NCBI GenBank assembly: GCA_937915915.1
Contig: CALGGN010000252.1
Span: 1-6,351, forward strand
Reading direction: 5' to 3'
Length of the DNA stretch: 6,351 nucleotides
Origin: an uncultured Selenomonas sp.
Lineage (GTDB): Bacteria > Bacillota > Negativicutes > Selenomonadales > Selenomonadaceae
Made by a program: the position numbers and the translations under genes
Shown: piece by piece, positions 6,105 through 6,351 of the stretch
How positions within the stretch are numbered: position 1 is the stretch's first letter
How the letters are laid out: every line of letters begins with the position of its first letter
Notes under the pieces: model-generated
The model's database searches: none
What the model was told of the DNA's origin: nothing
The model's input: only the letters and a program-made list of their open reading frames with translations

Positions 6105-6223
6105 TCGGATTCTTTTTTCTTACCCAATGAAAGATTCGTCAAATCTTTTTCGATATGGATGTGGGAAATATGTTGATACATATACACTTCGCCGGAATGA
6201 ACCGTGATGCGTACCTCACGCAC
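6101..6223 (-). CDS. small 40-residue protein of unknown function
   Basis: A GTG start (6221-6223) is preceded by AAGAGGTG (6233-6240) at a spacing of 9 bases, and by an extended -10 at 6258-6266, giving a coherent expression unit. The product begins MREVRITVHSGEVYMYQ and ends with the charged tail GKKKESD. It has no signal peptide, no membrane helix and no cysteines. The His/Ile-rich middle (HISHIHIEKD) has an alternating beta-strand look. I do not recognise the family. An in-frame TGA three codons upstream excludes a longer form. It lies 44 bases before the MATE start on the same strand, so it might be a regulator, a peptide substrate of the ATP-grasp enzyme, or unrelated. It is short enough that chance remains possible. 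Confidence 0.45.
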   Translation of the reverse strand: MREVRITVHSGEVYMYQHISHIHIEKDLTNLSLGKKKESD

Positions 6224-6257
6224 GGCAAATCACACCTCTTGCTTATCCTAATCTATT

Positions 6258-6266
6258 ATTCTACCA
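6258..6266 (-). promoter_or_regulatory. extended -10 promoter for the small ORF
   Basis: On the minus strand TGG-TAGAAT forms an extended -10 element (TGn plus a hexamer one base off TATAAT). I find no good -35 at 16-18 bases, which is tolerated with extended -10 elements. The start would be near 6251, about 28 bases before the GTG codon. Confidence 0.4.
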
Positions 6267-6290
6267 TAATCCACTCTACTCCTGCTTACG

Positions 6291-6324
6291 AAAATAAAAA
6301 GATACCCCCCAGCATAGCTGGGGG
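6291..6324 (-). terminator. intrinsic terminator of a gene beyond the right edge
   Basis: CCCCCAGC (6306-6313) and GCTGGGGG (6317-6324) form an 8-bp G+C-rich stem with a 3-base loop. On the minus strand it is followed by TATCTTTTTATTTT, a T-rich tract. On the plus strand the stem is followed by TTCTTC, a much weaker terminator. It would insulate the small ORF and the MATE operon from transcription entering from the right. Confidence 0.75.
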
Positions 6325-6351
6325 TTCTTCATATGCGGCCAATTAGGCCTC

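Noticed and set aside
6337..6349. GGCC-AATTA-GGCC small inverted repeat near the right edge, as a possible insertion-sequence end
   Set aside because: Only a 4-bp stem in the last bases of the window, and no transposase is visible. It cannot be judged without the sequence to the right.

Overview
The window reads as a Gram-positive-lineage (Firmicutes) chromosome or accessory region. The signs are canonical AGGAG-type ribosome binding sites, a serine recombinase fragment of the kind carried by gut Firmicutes mobile elements, and a MATE transporter with a C-terminal GHKL-like extension. A Negativicutes (Selenomonas-like) host is a guess from the secreted GH84 enzyme and its partner gene; nothing here proves it.

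Left part, + strand (1-1835). After about 320 bases with no recognisable gene comes a secreted GH84 beta-N-acetylglucosaminidase (324-1762). It is split by a -1 frameshift in an A8 run at 564-571; both halves are otherwise well conserved. Its end overlaps the first 30 codons of an NagX/HGSNAT-like (DUF5009) membrane acyltransferase gene, which is cut off abruptly at about 1832. The two were probably a small amino-sugar/glycan-use operon.

Middle part, - strand (1832-2796). This is a scar made of head-to-tail gene fragments: a serine recombinase piece fused in frame to the C-terminal part of an MNT-type nucleotidyltransferase (antitoxin), then an almost complete HepT/DUF86 HEPN toxin, then the C-terminal third of a Maa/LacA-type acetyltransferase. 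The sequence from about 2040 to 2280 is visibly more AT-rich (roughly 35-40% G+C counted by line) than the flanking genes. Between the scar and the next gene lies a nested inverted-repeat cluster (2596-2686).

Right part, - strand (2797-6351). A compact, apparently intact two-gene operon reads leftward: a MATE-family transporter fused to a degenerate GHKL (RsbW-like) ATPase domain, then an ATP-grasp carboxylate-amine ligase, overlapping by ATGA. A near-consensus promoter (6076-6104) drives it and also decides the MATE start codon. Just upstream is a 40-codon ORF with its own Shine-Dalgarno and extended -10, and upstream of that a terminator from a gene beyond the window. The likely logic is that the ATP-grasp enzyme joins amino acids or a related carboxylate and amine, and the MATE protein exports the product. 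Whether the 40-residue peptide takes part is open. This operon is the best candidate for an undescribed system in the window.
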